Below are positions 1-10,865 of a stretch of DNA of 64,000 nucleotides, piece by piece (positions within the stretch are counted from its first letter, which is position 1; each line of letters begins with the position of its first letter). The DNA is taken from positions 5,713,056 through 5,777,055 of the forward strand of contig NC_091188.1 in assembly GCF_040958095.1 (NCBI RefSeq). The letters run 5' to 3'. A program made the position numbers and the translations under genes. This stretch comes from Procambarus clarkii (taxonomy: Eukaryota; Arthropoda; Malacostraca; Decapoda; Cambaridae). The notes below the pieces were generated by a model. It was not told where the DNA came from. It saw only the letters and a program-made list of their open reading frames with translations, and searched no databases.

Positions 1-513
1 CACAAGGAGGCGAGGATACATATGGGTGATGCTACCAGGAACCCAACTGTTTATGCTGTATGGGTGTTCTCACCGACTGTTTATGCTGTATGGGTGTTCT
101 CACCGACTGTTTATGCTGTATGGGTGTTCTCACCGACTGTTTATGTTGTATGGGTGTTCTCACCGACTGTTTATGCTGTATGGGAGTTCTCACCAAACTG
201 TTTATGCTGTATGGGTGTTCTCACCGACTGTTTATGCTGTATTGGTGTTCTCACCGAGTATTTATGTTGTATGGGTGTTCTCACCGAGTATTTATGCTGT
301 ATGGGTATTATTACCGAGTATTTATACTGTACTGTTATTATCACCCAACTATTTTGGGAGTAAATAAATGGCAACCAACAGACAGACCAGATAAATAAGG
401 ACGAGGAGTAGGTAAAATAATTGCTGAAATGAAACCATTTTTTTTTTTTTTAGTTTTTTTATGAATTAACTTTCTAGAGTGACGAAATAAGACTTCCTTT
501 ACCCATTTTGCAG
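1..513 (+). repeat. Intron 2 of B1 with 30-bp minisatellite
   Basis: About ten copies of a 30-bp unit containing CTGTTTATGCTGTATGGG run from about 47 to 345. Because 30 is a multiple of 3 and the unit lacks stops, it leaves long but meaningless open frames in several phases. The same array sits at the same place in intron 2 of B2 (about 31729-32118) and B3 (about 54183-54463) with different copy numbers and variant order. Positions 346-513 are ordinary intron ending in a pyrimidine-rich stretch and the exon 3 acceptor. Confidence 0.85.
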
Positions 514-591
514 GGATCGTTGATAGCTGGGAACAGAAATAGGCCTCCACCGCCTGTGAGGTTTGGTAACAGATTCTGGCGAGGCAGATGA
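514..591 (+). CDS. B1: last coding exon of a family-B secreted cationic peptide (5' part outside window)
   Basis: Only exon 3 is in the window; exons 1 and 2 lie upstream of position 1. The acceptor is ATTTTGCAG ending at 513, the reading phase is 0, and 25 codons precede TGA at 589-591. The peptide opens [14 protein letters not shown] and ends [10 protein letters not shown]. It has six Arg and no acidic residue, so it is strongly basic. It is identical base for base to exon 3 of B3 (54632-54709), while B2 (32290-32367) differs at nine codons. The preceding sequence from position 1 is intron 2, which carries a 30-bp minisatellite. Candidate poly(A) signals AATAAA lie at 723 and 747. The antimicrobial role is inferred from composition and from the signal-peptide architecture of the complete paralogues. 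It could be a pseudogene if the missing exons are damaged. Confidence 0.72.
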   Translation, partial: GSLIAGNRNRPPPPVRFGNRFWRGR

Positions 592-985
592 AGCCTTGAT
601 CAACACTGTCGTCGATGTTAACACTCAGGAAGAGTTTCACCTCCAGATGTGAATTAACTTAGAGAAAGTTTTCTGTTAAGTTTATGTACAATTGCTAATG
701 AACGTTTTCATACTATATCAGGAATAAATTCGCCATATGTACTTGAAATAAATTAAATTATAAGGATTTTTCTGTATAATGTTTGTACCTCTCTACACTT
801 TATCCAGCAAACAATTAGTTTTTTTATCATTAATGTAAGCTGAAGTTCGCATGATCAACTGTGTTATTACAAAAGGTTGAGAATGTTCCGCTTATGCTCA
901 AGACTGACCACCCCTGCAGCTGTGGTCTTTAACTGAAACGAGAAGGTTGATTTGCATCACAAAATGTGCGTTTAATACAAGACTT
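592..985 (+). other. 3' UTR and downstream flank of B1
   Basis: AT-rich sequence after the B1 stop. AATAAA occurs at 723-728 and 747-752, about 130 to 160 nt after the stop, a normal distance for a short 3' UTR. No further coding signal is seen. It matches 32368-32765 and 54710-55090 with few differences. Diagnostic bases here group unit 1 with unit 3 rather than unit 2. Confidence 0.55.
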
Positions 986-1425
986 CATATGATTTTGGAA
1001 TCATCGGCAAACATTGAGAGCAATACGTCTATATCCATTGGAAGATAGTTTACATATATCAGAAACAAGATGGGTTCAAGTACAGAGCCCTGTGGGACTC
1101 CGCTGGTGACATCTTGACACTCTGAGGTCTTCCCCACTCACAGTAACTCTGTGTTTTTGTTGCTACGATACTCCCTTATCCACTGGAGCTCCTTACCTGT
1201 TATTCAAGTCTGTTTTTTTCCAACTTCTGTACCAGCCTCATATGGGTATTGTGTCAAAGGCTTTCTGGCAGCCTAAGAAAATGCAGTTTGCCCACATCTT
1301 TCTTTCTGGTCATATTTTTATCATAAAATTCTCTTAAACCTGTGAGGCATGATAATCCCTGAACCTATGCTGGTGGTGTGTTACAAAGTTCCTCTCTAGA
1401 TGTTCTACGAGCTTTTTCCTCACAA
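985..1425 (-). repeat. LINE reverse-transcriptase fragment (antisense)
   Basis: Read on the minus strand, pieces of a non-LTR reverse transcriptase are visible: [18 protein letters not shown] followed by a catalytic FADD-type box at about 1000-1010. The reading is interrupted and both ends are missing, so it is a dead 5'- and 3'-truncated copy, CR1/L2-like by motif style (clade inferred). Orthologous copies lie at 32765-33190 and 55090-55530, so it predates the unit duplication. Confidence 0.75.
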
Positions 1426-2370
1426 TCTTTCCTTTCACAATCTTTCAAATCTTTCCTACTTAACAGAACAACAACAATCTGGCCAGTTAGAACCCGGGGT
1501 GGGGAATATATAAGGGTTTTGCCCCGTGAAGATTCCCCAACAGGATGTACACATATAACAGTTGCCAGTCTCTTAAAATGAATATATAAGAACAGATCGG
1601 GTGACCCTATGCACTTGCCCACGTAACGCTGGTGAGTGCGTATACGCTCACGCAAGTAACGCGGTTGAGTGCATATACGCTCACGCAAACACTAAAGACT
1701 GCAGACGAACCAGAAAACTACTGCTTTAAACTCCAAAGAGGTAAAAGTAATATTTTTATGCAAATTTACTACATATTCTTTTTGCAAATATTAAGCATAA
1801 CTCTATTATATAATTTTGGTCTAATTTTGCCTTTGTCTTCATACCAAGATTTTCAATTTTGTAATTATTTTTAAGTTCTTCATAAGAATGTGACGGCCTA
1901 TGGGGAGGGGGGGAGATCCCTGACGTCACTATATTGTGGTGGCGTGTGTGGAGTGATCTCTCTGACGTCTATGTTGTAGAGACGTGTAAAATATATATTT
2001 ATATATAAAATTGCACATTGGAGTCGATTTACAAGTTTGGATATATCTTACTTTTGTAACAAAATATTATCAAATTCTTGTTGAAACCTGGTTCGTTCTT
2101 TTGAATCTTCTTTAGTGATTAACGGTATATATGATTACAATATAACTTTGTTTATTTTAGAAATTAAAAAATCGAAATAAACCACTGTAGGGTTAAAACA
2201 ACAGAATGAATTTTTCGGTTGTATTTTACGACTAAAATATATATACGTCCAACGAAAAAAAATTGCATTTGCAAGTATGTTCTTTACACTGTAAACACAT
2301 GACCTAATATTGATGTGTCTAAAATTCAGAACTAGCCATATCATTTTCAATATTATATAACGGCGAATCA
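1426..2370. other. Non-coding spacer, nothing recognised
   Basis: AT-rich spacer shared with units 2 (33190-34210) and 3 (55530-56490). The small open frames here (for example minus 1365-1688) overlap the LINE end and show no family resemblance. I see no gene. Confidence 0.5.
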
Positions 2371-2376
2371 AAAACC

Positions 2377-3193
<817 letters not shown>

Positions 3194-3236
3194 GACATTG
3201 TCACATTTTTAAATCACGTGTTTATTTTCGTGATAT

Positions 3237-3308
<72 letters not shown>

Positions 3309-3311
<3 letters not shown>

Positions 3312-3694
3312 GTACCTAGTAGCCAGAACGCACTTCTCAGCCTATTATGCAAGGCCCGATTTGCCTAATAAGCCAAGTTTTCCTGAATTAATATATTTTC
3401 TCTAATTTTTTTCTTATGAAATGATAAAGCTACCCATTTCATTATGTTTGAGGTCAATATTTTTTTATTGGAGTTGAAATTAACGTAGATATATGACCGA
3501 ACCTAACCAACCCTACCTAACCTAACCTAACCTATCTTTATAGGTTAGGTTAGGTTAGGTAGCCTAAAAAGTTAGGTTAGGTTAGGTTAGGTAGGTTAGG
3601 TAGTCGAAAAACAATTATTTCATGAAAACTTGGCTTAATAGGCAAATCGGGCCTTGCATAGTAGGCTGAGAAGTGCGTTCTGGCTACTAGGTAC

Positions 3695-3697
<3 letters not shown>
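3309..3697. mobile_element. Palindromic MITE with internal TTAGG runs, copy 1
   Basis: A 389-bp element with inverted ends GTCGTACCTAGTAGCCAGAA and its complement, the end similarity extending about 75 bp. It is flanked by TA on both sides, but a target-site duplication cannot be proved inside (TA)n. The centre holds (AGGTT)n, the TTAGG repeat, in both orientations, so the interior can fold on itself. No transposase is present, so it is non-autonomous. Confidence 0.8.
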
Positions 3698-3747
<50 letters not shown>

Positions 3748-3750
<3 letters not shown>

Positions 3751-4139
3751 GTACCTAGTAGCCAGAACGCCCTTGTCAGCCTACTATGCAAGGCCCGATT
3801 TGCCTAATAAGCCAAGTTTTCATGAATTAATTGTTTTTCGACTACCTAACCTACCTAACCTAACCTAACCTAACCTAACTTTTTCGGCTACCTAACCTAA
3901 CCTAACCTATAATGAAGGTTAGGTTAGGTTAGGTAGGGTTGGTTTGGTTCGGTCATATATCTACGTTAATTTTAACTCCAATAAAAAAAATCGACCTCAT
4001 ACATAATGAAATGGGTAGCTTTATCATTTCATAAGAAAAAAATTTGAGAAAATATATTACTTCAGGAAAACTTGGCTTATTAGGCAAATCGGGCCTTGCA
4101 TAGTAGGCCGAGAAGTGCGTTCTGGCTACTAGGTACGAC
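3748..4139. mobile_element. Same MITE family, copy 2, opposite orientation
   Basis: A 392-bp copy that aligns to copy 1 only when reverse-complemented, separated from it by about 50 bp of (TA)n. It carries the same GTCGTACC...GGTACGAC ends and internal TTAGG-type runs. A minus-strand open frame crosses from this MITE into the neighbouring PLE fragment and has no meaning. Confidence 0.8.
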
Positions 4140-4156
4140 ATATATATATTTATATA

Positions 4157-5029
<873 letters not shown>

Positions 5030-5295
5030 GTACTCCCTTCCCTATATATTTAAAAAAAAAAATATATATATATATATATCCTTTTTTGTAACAAAGTTCA
5101 AATAAAGTAAATATATATGTGTACATACAAAAGAATGGGGGTGGTAGGAGAAGATGATATTAGTGTTCAGTGAGAAACCACAAGGTCTCCTCTGAATACT
5201 TTTTATTTTCTTCTCCGAGGCTATGGGTCCCCACATTGGCACCAGAGGTGGTACCCTCACAAAAAAAAAAAAAAAATGGTGTTTGCATGGCAGTA

Positions 5296-5700
5296 AGAGG
5301 TCACACGCAGGTTGACCAGCGAACTCAACGTCTGGTTCTTGGACGATTGCACCGTGGCAGGGACACAGGAGTCCTTGCTAGAAGATCTACAGCTGGTAAA
5401 ATCTAAGGGAGAGAAGTTTGGACTCACCCTAAACCCATCAAAGTGTGAAATCATCTCATCTAGCCAACCAACCATAGATGCAGTACGAATCATATTGTCA
5501 TGAGCCCCAGTGATCGCTCCCACCGACAGTGTGCTGCTATGGGCACCTCTGGACTCGAGCGTCATTGAGGTAATCCTCGAGGAAAAGCTGAACGACCTGA
5601 GGAGGATGGAGGGAACAATAGGGGCTTTGGACGCCCACGATGCTTTGTACCTTCTTACAAGGTGCCTGGCTTTGCCCAGACTGACCTATTTCAAGAGTGG
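5296..5700 (+). repeat. Reverse-transcriptase fragment, non-LTR type
   Basis: Plus-strand pieces read LNVWFLDDCTVAG, then GLTLNPSKCEII, then LTRCLALPRLTYF further on, in more than one frame. FLDD is the catalytic box and LNPSKCE the usual following motif. The frame is interrupted and both ends are absent. It differs from the FADD-type LINE seen elsewhere in the window. Not found in units 2 or 3, so it is specific to unit 1. Confidence 0.65.
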
Positions 5701-7340
5701 TTGACAAATGGAATGCAATAGGAAGTGATGTGGTGGAGGCTGACTCCATACACAGTATCAAGTGTAGATATGATAGAACCCAATAGGCTCAGGAACCTGT
5801 ACACCTGTTGATTGACGGTTGAGAGGCGGGACCAAAGAGACAAAGCTCAACCCCGGCAAGCACAAATAGGTGAGTACACACACACACACTTATCAGAAAG
5901 GAAACACCTCCTGGGACACCCCTCGCGAAGGCACTAGAGCTATGTACTCACAACTAGGTGAGTACACAGCTGCAGTGTCTTTGCGAGGAGAATCCCAGCA
6001 GGTGTTTCCCTTCTGATAACGTCAACTTTTCTTCAATATACAAAACCTGAAGGCAGTCAGCATGGTGACGCAAGTGGACATGGTCAGAGGGGTAACGCAA
6101 GTGAACGCAGTCAGTCACGCCGAGTGAACAAACGTGAACAAGGTGACTATCATTTGTCTGGTGCATGAACCTCGCCGGGTCTAGGCAAAGACCCTATCAC
6201 TCCTAGCAGTATTTGCCTTGACATAAATGTGATAAAACCCCACACACACACACGCGCGCGCGCGCACTCTGTATATTGTTTGGTTTTAGACAACTTGGTT
6301 CCCGGCAAGGACAAGTTGTCCACTCACAGTTTACCTGTGGTCGATTTCGAGTGTGCTCCAATTTTGGGCAGCCTCCGTCGCTTCCTTTGTGATTGCGTGA
6401 TTTGTGAGGATGATTATCTTAGCATCCCGCAGGACCAAATAGCTATCACATCCTGGCTGATCTAGTAAATTTTAAATAAAGATATTAAAGTCCCTCTTAA
6501 TAAAAGCTTCCGTCTTTGTTACAGAAATATTTCTTGCGTTTGCTGGTTGGAGACGGGAGAGTCGAGGACCTCCTCACCAATCACACACTGTTCTCTAACA
6601 GCGCTCAATATGGCACCCAGACATCTTACTGGATTTATTTTATTATATCTTTATTATCACCCAATCCACCACGTTGTGATTTTATTGTGCAGAATAGGAG
6701 GCTGACCTGCAAATATTTAGGTGCAAATTACGAAACAAATCGTCTCGGTTCCAAAGAATACAGTGTGACAATGATCGCATCACTTCACGCACTTTATTAA
6801 TCCCATGCGAGCCCGTCTTCAAGTGTGGGTGTGAGGAACCTGTAATATTAACTACAAGATACAAGCAGTTCTCTGAAAAGTACCATCGTTTGAGTGGCAG
6901 CCTTTGTTCTGTGTCTCGGTATCCACTTTCCTGCCTCGTATTTATTGTGCTCCCTCGACGTTAGGTCGGTGCTCTTTATCATGCAAAGGCTTTGATTGGA
7001 TCGGTTGGTTCTTTGAAGCTATTTGACTGCGCCCGGAGATCTAACCGGAAATATATATATATAGAAACTTCCCTGCTACCGTTGGCGGTAAGTGCGCTAG
7101 GCGTCGTAGCAATTCGGACCGTTGGAAGGGAATGTCTGACGGCTATAACGCAATGCGTAATATCGCGTTATGTGTTCCGGTAGTCCCCAGGAGGAGTAGG
7201 TTCCCAGTCGTCCGCTCGTCGTCATGGATGGACCAGGAGTCCCCTTACCAGTAGGCGTAACTTCATACGGAAGTTCACGGAGCACGTGTGACGAAGTCAT
7301 CTAGTAACTGGTGAGATGCCACTCACACCACTCACCAGTG
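5700..7340. other. Unit-1-specific spacer with LINE tail; no gene seen
   Basis: 5700-5880 matches, in the opposite sense, the LINE tail found at about 7380-7520 (GAGAGGCGGGACCAAAGAG and flanks). 5890-6010 holds a short inverted repeat around AGGTGTTTCC. (CA/CG) dinucleotides lie at 6240-6265. The remaining 6270-7300 shows several short open frames without recognisable similarity or repeats. Units 2 and 3 carry a PLE copy (34385-35012, 56640-57285) in the corresponding interval. Confidence 0.5.
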
Positions 7341-7359
7341 AGTGGTGTCTGTGTGTGTG

Positions 7360-9075
7360 AGTACTCACCTAGTTGTACTCGCCTAGTTGTACACACCTAG
7401 TTGTACTCACCTAGTTGGGCTTACGGGGGAGGAGTTGAGCTTTTGCTCTTTGGTCTCGCCTCTCAATCGTCAATCAACTGATGTACAGATTCCTGAGACT
7501 ACTGGGCTCTATTATATCACCACATCACTTCTAAGTGCATTCCATTTACTAACTACTCTGACACTGAATAAGTTCTTTCTAATGTCTCTGTGGTTTATTT
7601 GGGTACTCAGTTTCCGTCTGTGTCCCCTTATTCGCGTACTACGCGTGTTAAATAATCAAGCCTTGTCTACCCTGTCAATTCCCTTGAAAATTTTGTATGT
7701 GGTGATCATGTCTCCAAGGCTCTTCTGGCCTTTCCTCGTAACTCATGCCTCTTAGTTCTGGGACTAGCCTAGTGGCATACCACTAAACTTTTTCCAGCTT
7801 CGTCTTGTGCTTGACAAGGTACGGACTCCATACTGAGACCGCATACTTTAGGATTGGTCTTACATATGTGGTTTACAAGGTTCTGAAAGATTCCTTACAC
7901 AGGTTTCTGAACGCAGTTCTGATGTTAGCAAGCCTCGCATTCGCCGCCGATGTTATTCTTTTGATGTAGGCTTTAGAAGACAGGTTTGGCGTAATATCAA
8001 CTCCTAGATTTTTCTCTCTGTCCGTTTCGTGAAGGACTTTCGCTCATATTCGGTATCCAGTGTCTGGCCTCTGATTTCCTCCACCCAGTTTCATCACCTT
8101 ACATTTACTTGGGTTGAACTTTAGTAACCATTTGTTGGATCATTCCTTCAGTTTCTCCAGGTCATCTTGTAGCCTTATACTATCTTCTTCTGGTTTAATC
8201 ATCCTCATAATTTTGGCATCATAAGCAAACATTGAGAGGAACTAGTCTAATCATTCTTGGAGATCATTTACATATATCAGAAACAGTATAGGTCTAAGGA
8301 CTGAACCCTGTGGGACTCCACGGGTGATGCCTCGTGACTCCGAGACCTCACCCTCACAGTGACTCGCTGTCTTCTGTTGCTTAGGTTCTCCCTTATCCAG
8401 TGGAGTACCTTCCCTTTCACGTCCAACCACTTTGGGTGGACAGTAGAGCGACGGTCTTGCTTCATGCAGGCCGGGGTTCAATCCCCGACCGTCCAAGTGG
8501 TTGGACACCATTCCTTACCCCGTCCCATCCCAAATTCTTATCCTGACCCCTTCCCAGTGCTATATGGTCATAATGGCTTGGCGCTTTCCCCTGATAATTC
8601 TCTCTCTCTCTCTCTCCCGCCTGCATCTCCAGCTTGTGCACTAGTCTCTTATGAGGTACTGTGTCAAAGGCTCTCTTGCAATCCAAAAATATGCAGTCTG
8701 ATCAGCCCTCTCTATCGTGCCTGATATGTTTTGCCTGGTCATAGAATTCAATTAATTCTGTGAGGCATGATTTGCCATTCCTGAACCGATGCTTCTGTTG
8801 TGCTACAAAGTTCTTTCGCTCCAGATGTTCCACTAGTTTTTTTCGCACAATCTTCTCCATCATCCTGCATGGTATGCAAGTTAGGGACACTTTCCTGTAG
8901 TACTGTGCCTCCTGACTATCACCCTTCATTTATAATCGGACTACATTGGCCGTCTTAAAAATTTTTGCCAGTTCACCTGTTACTAATGATTTGTTGTACA
9001 CCATTAATAGTGGCAGGTACAGAGCTTCTGCTCCTTCCTTTAGTATCCATTGTGAGATTCCATCCGGCGCCACAG
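7360..9075 (-). repeat. LINE reverse-transcriptase remnant, split by a SINE
   Basis: Minus strand, from high to low coordinates: TCIPCRMMEKIVRKKLVEHL near 8840-8890, MDCKRAFDTVPHKRLVHKL near 8630-8686, then a SINE insertion, then GVPQGSV near 8310, the FADD box region near 8225, LNPSKCKVMKLGGG near 8080 and DLGVDITP near 8010. The 3' tail reaches about 7380. It is an old CR1/L2-style non-LTR element with several frame breaks; in this unit the catalytic box reads FAYD instead of FADD. Orthologues: 35190-36730 (with an internal deletion) and 57460-59115. Confidence 0.82.
8425..8625 (+). repeat. tRNA-derived SINE inside the LINE
   Basis: The head carries GGGTTCAATCCCCGACCGTCC (B box plus acceptor-like arm), then a body with TGGCTTGGCGCTTTCCCC and a (CT)n tail. 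It interrupts the LINE reverse transcriptase at the same point in all three units (also about 36232-36418 and 58492-58690), so the nested insertion is older than the array. Confidence 0.75.
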
Positions 9076-9179
9076 GTCCTATGAGGTTGACGTGTTTTTG
9101 TTTTGCATCATAGGCGTTATGAGGTTGAGGTGCTCACATCTCACAATTGAGGGATCGCAGACTACATAGTGAACGTCTC

Positions 9180-9350
9180 ATTCCTTAGTCGGGGAATAAT
9201 TGAACGGACCAAGAGCTGGAACATGATGACGAAGTACCAACACCAGATGAACGGTACCAGCCCTCTTGCACCATTGGGGAATCGAACACCGATCTTACAA
9301 CAATCGAGGCAATGACTCTACTGACCATTGTGGCATCAGTGATAAATTAA
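9180..9350 (-). repeat. tRNA-derived SINE just upstream of A1
   Basis: On the minus strand there is an A-box-like TGGTCAGTAGAGTCATTGCC and a B-box GTTCGATTCCCC. The same SINE lies about 100 bp upstream of exon 1 of every complete A gene (19030-19215, 36835-37015, 45210-45395, 59225-59415), always oriented away from the gene. It was therefore present before the A genes were duplicated and may lie in or near their promoter or a 5' intron. Confidence 0.7.
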
Positions 9351-9454
9351 TGAATTTCACCTGATTATTACTCACACTACATAAGATCATTTTCTTAAAT
9401 ATCTCTGATTCTTTTATATTATCTGACTCATATAAATGTTTCCACAGGTGAAGG

Positions 9455-10298
9455 ATGATGACTGGCTGGGTGACCTTCCTGGCGTGGGTGGTTGTGTTGC
9501 TGCTCTGTGACGCTCCCTCACCGGCTCTGTCTGGTAGCTACCCTAATGCATCTGTCCTCTTATATGTTGCCTTAATATAGCAACAAAAGTTGTAACCATA
9601 CGATATGCATCTGTTTTCAAATCTTACAAAAATTTATATTGTAATATTTCTAAATGTAGATTTACATTAGCTTTTCACCTTAACACTGATGTCTCCTGCT
9701 CCCAGACGAGCCGCAGGAGACCACAGGTGATCGCACTTGTCATCTCTCTCTTCCTTACAGAGAGCGTCGGGCGGCCGGGTGTTCCTGGAGGCGGCGCCAG
9801 GCTGCCCCCGGGCTATGATATTGCTGCTGCTGAAGGTGGATTTGATGCCCGATATCCGGGCGCGGTAATATCGCAGTGTCTTTCTTGTAGACATATATTA
9901 TTGATTATGATACAAGGGGGGGGGGGGTTAGCCCAATGTTTCTAGCACGAATCTTTTCTATGCTTTTAATGTTCTTCACTCGAGAAGAAAGATCAAAAAT
10001 AAACTCGCCAAAGTTCCTTTTACAATCTTATACTGTTTGCCGCTATACAGGAGCGTGAATGATGGACTGTAATGGAAAACACAAATGATGCTAGGTTAAA
10101 AATTTATTGCAATATCGCCTATGAAATTGATATTATTATTGTTATCATCTCCATGCACTATTAGTATGTTTAAGGATTTGATCTTTTCATGTGTGTTTAT
10201 TTTCTTTCCAGGGAGCGTTATTTAGTAATTCCGCTTGGAGACCTCAAATCAGGTATCCGCTATCCAGGCCATTCTTTCGGCCCTGGAACAGGGGCTAA
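9455..10298 (+). CDS. A1: three-exon secreted proline/arginine-rich peptide (family A)
   Basis: Coding exons are 9455-9533, 9761-9864 and 10212-10298, with GT-AG introns. Exon 1 (26 codons plus one base) is a signal peptide: MMTGWVTFLAW, then a Val/Leu core, ending SPALS. Exon 2 opens ESVGRPGVPGGGARLPPGY and ends DARYPGA. Exon 3 opens GALFSN and ends RPFFRPWNRG before TAA. The precursor has 89 residues, the predicted mature part about 63, with eight Arg, four acidic residues and no Cys. ATG at 9455 is used because it is first, but ATG at 9458 is equally possible. An acceptor-like CCACAG seven bases upstream suggests a 5' UTR intron. The 3' UTR holds a 17-bp minisatellite, with AATAAA at 10543 and 10553. 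It is the tail-to-tail partner of A2. By composition it is an antimicrobial-type effector, secreted; function is inferred and I cannot name a known family. Confidence 0.72.
9865..10050 (-). mobile_element. PLE fossil inside intron 2 of A1
   Basis: On the minus strand the intron aligns to the PLE copies at 34385-34545 and 56640-56815 (shared GTAGACATATATTA, the TCTAGCACGAAT-type segment, and AAACTC(G/T)CCAAA). The alignment runs up to and includes the GGTA of the exon-2 donor. Equivalent fossils are in A2 (18310-18493), A1' (37627-37815), A2' (about 43330-43508) and A1'' (60028-60215). Shared presence dates the insertion before the A gene duplications. Confidence 0.65.
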
Positions 10299-10304
10299 CT
10301 TCAC

Positions 10305-10470
10305 TTCACCTGGCTGATGGCGTCACCTGGCTGATGACGTCACCTGGCTGATGGCGTCACCTGGCTGATGGCGTCACCTGGCTGATGGCGTCACCTGGCT
10401 GATGGCGTCACCTGGCTGAGGGCATCACCTGGCTGATGGCGTCACCTGGCTGAGGACATCACCTGGATAA
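10305..10470 (+). repeat. 17-bp minisatellite in 3' UTR of A1
   Basis: Tandem copies of CACCTGGCTGATGGCGT start almost directly after the stop codon. The same array follows A2 (16900-17105, minus), A1' (38079-38292), A2' (42598-42905, minus) and A1'' (60490-60655). It would be transcribed if the AATAAA signals beyond it are used. Confidence 0.85.
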
Positions 10471-10542
10471 TGACATATACTCAACACTTGCGGAGTTCAG
10501 AACAAGCAAAACTCCTCCAACATTGCATTTTCTATATATATA

Positions 10543-10558
10543 AATAAAACATAATAAA
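10543..10558 (+). terminator. Candidate poly(A) signals of A1
   Basis: Two AATAAA hexamers ten bases apart, 245 nt after the A1 stop. The same pair follows A1' (38365, 38375) and A1'' (60725, 60735), and on the minus strand A2 (16815-16830) and A2' (42517-42532). Confidence 0.5.
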
Positions 10559-10614
10559 ACGATACATTTCCCGTTTCTTTATTTGTGGTGAAGGTGGACC
10601 TGCCGGAGGGCGCC

Positions 10615-10865
10615 GCTGTTAGGCCAGTGTACTGTTGTTAGGCCAGAGTACTGTTGATAGGCCAGAGTACTGTTGATAGCCCAGAGTACTCTTGTTAGGC
10701 CAGAGTACTGTTGATAGGCCAGAGTACTGTTGTTAGGCCAGAGTACTGTTGATAGCCCAGAGTACTGTTGTTAGGCCAGAGTACTGTTGTTAGGCCAGAG
10801 TACTGTTGATAGGCAAGAGTACTGTTGTTAGGCCAGAGTACTGTTGTTAGGCCAGAGTACTGTAT
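10615..10865 (+). repeat. 19-bp minisatellite
   Basis: Units of the form GTTGATAGGCCAGAGTACT with T/A and C/G variants. A second block is at 12125-12478 and an inverted short block at 16680-16755. The array is about 1.9 kb long in unit 2 (38440-40325) plus an inverted 0.74-kb block (41716-42460). In unit 3 (60797-61028) it is almost the same as here. Confidence 0.9.

Noticed and set aside
22-398. Three overlapping frames of about 113 codons with [10 protein letters not shown] repeats
   Set aside because: Artefact of the stop-free 30-bp minisatellite in intron 2 of the B gene.
3480-3605. Chromosome end or telomere
   Set aside because: TTAGG-like runs are short, inverted and inside a MITE with defined ends, not a terminal array.
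9431-9436. TATAAA as core promoter of A1
   Set aside because: It lies only about 20 bp before the ATG, so a start site 25-30 bp downstream would fall inside the coding exon; an upstream UTR intron is more likely.
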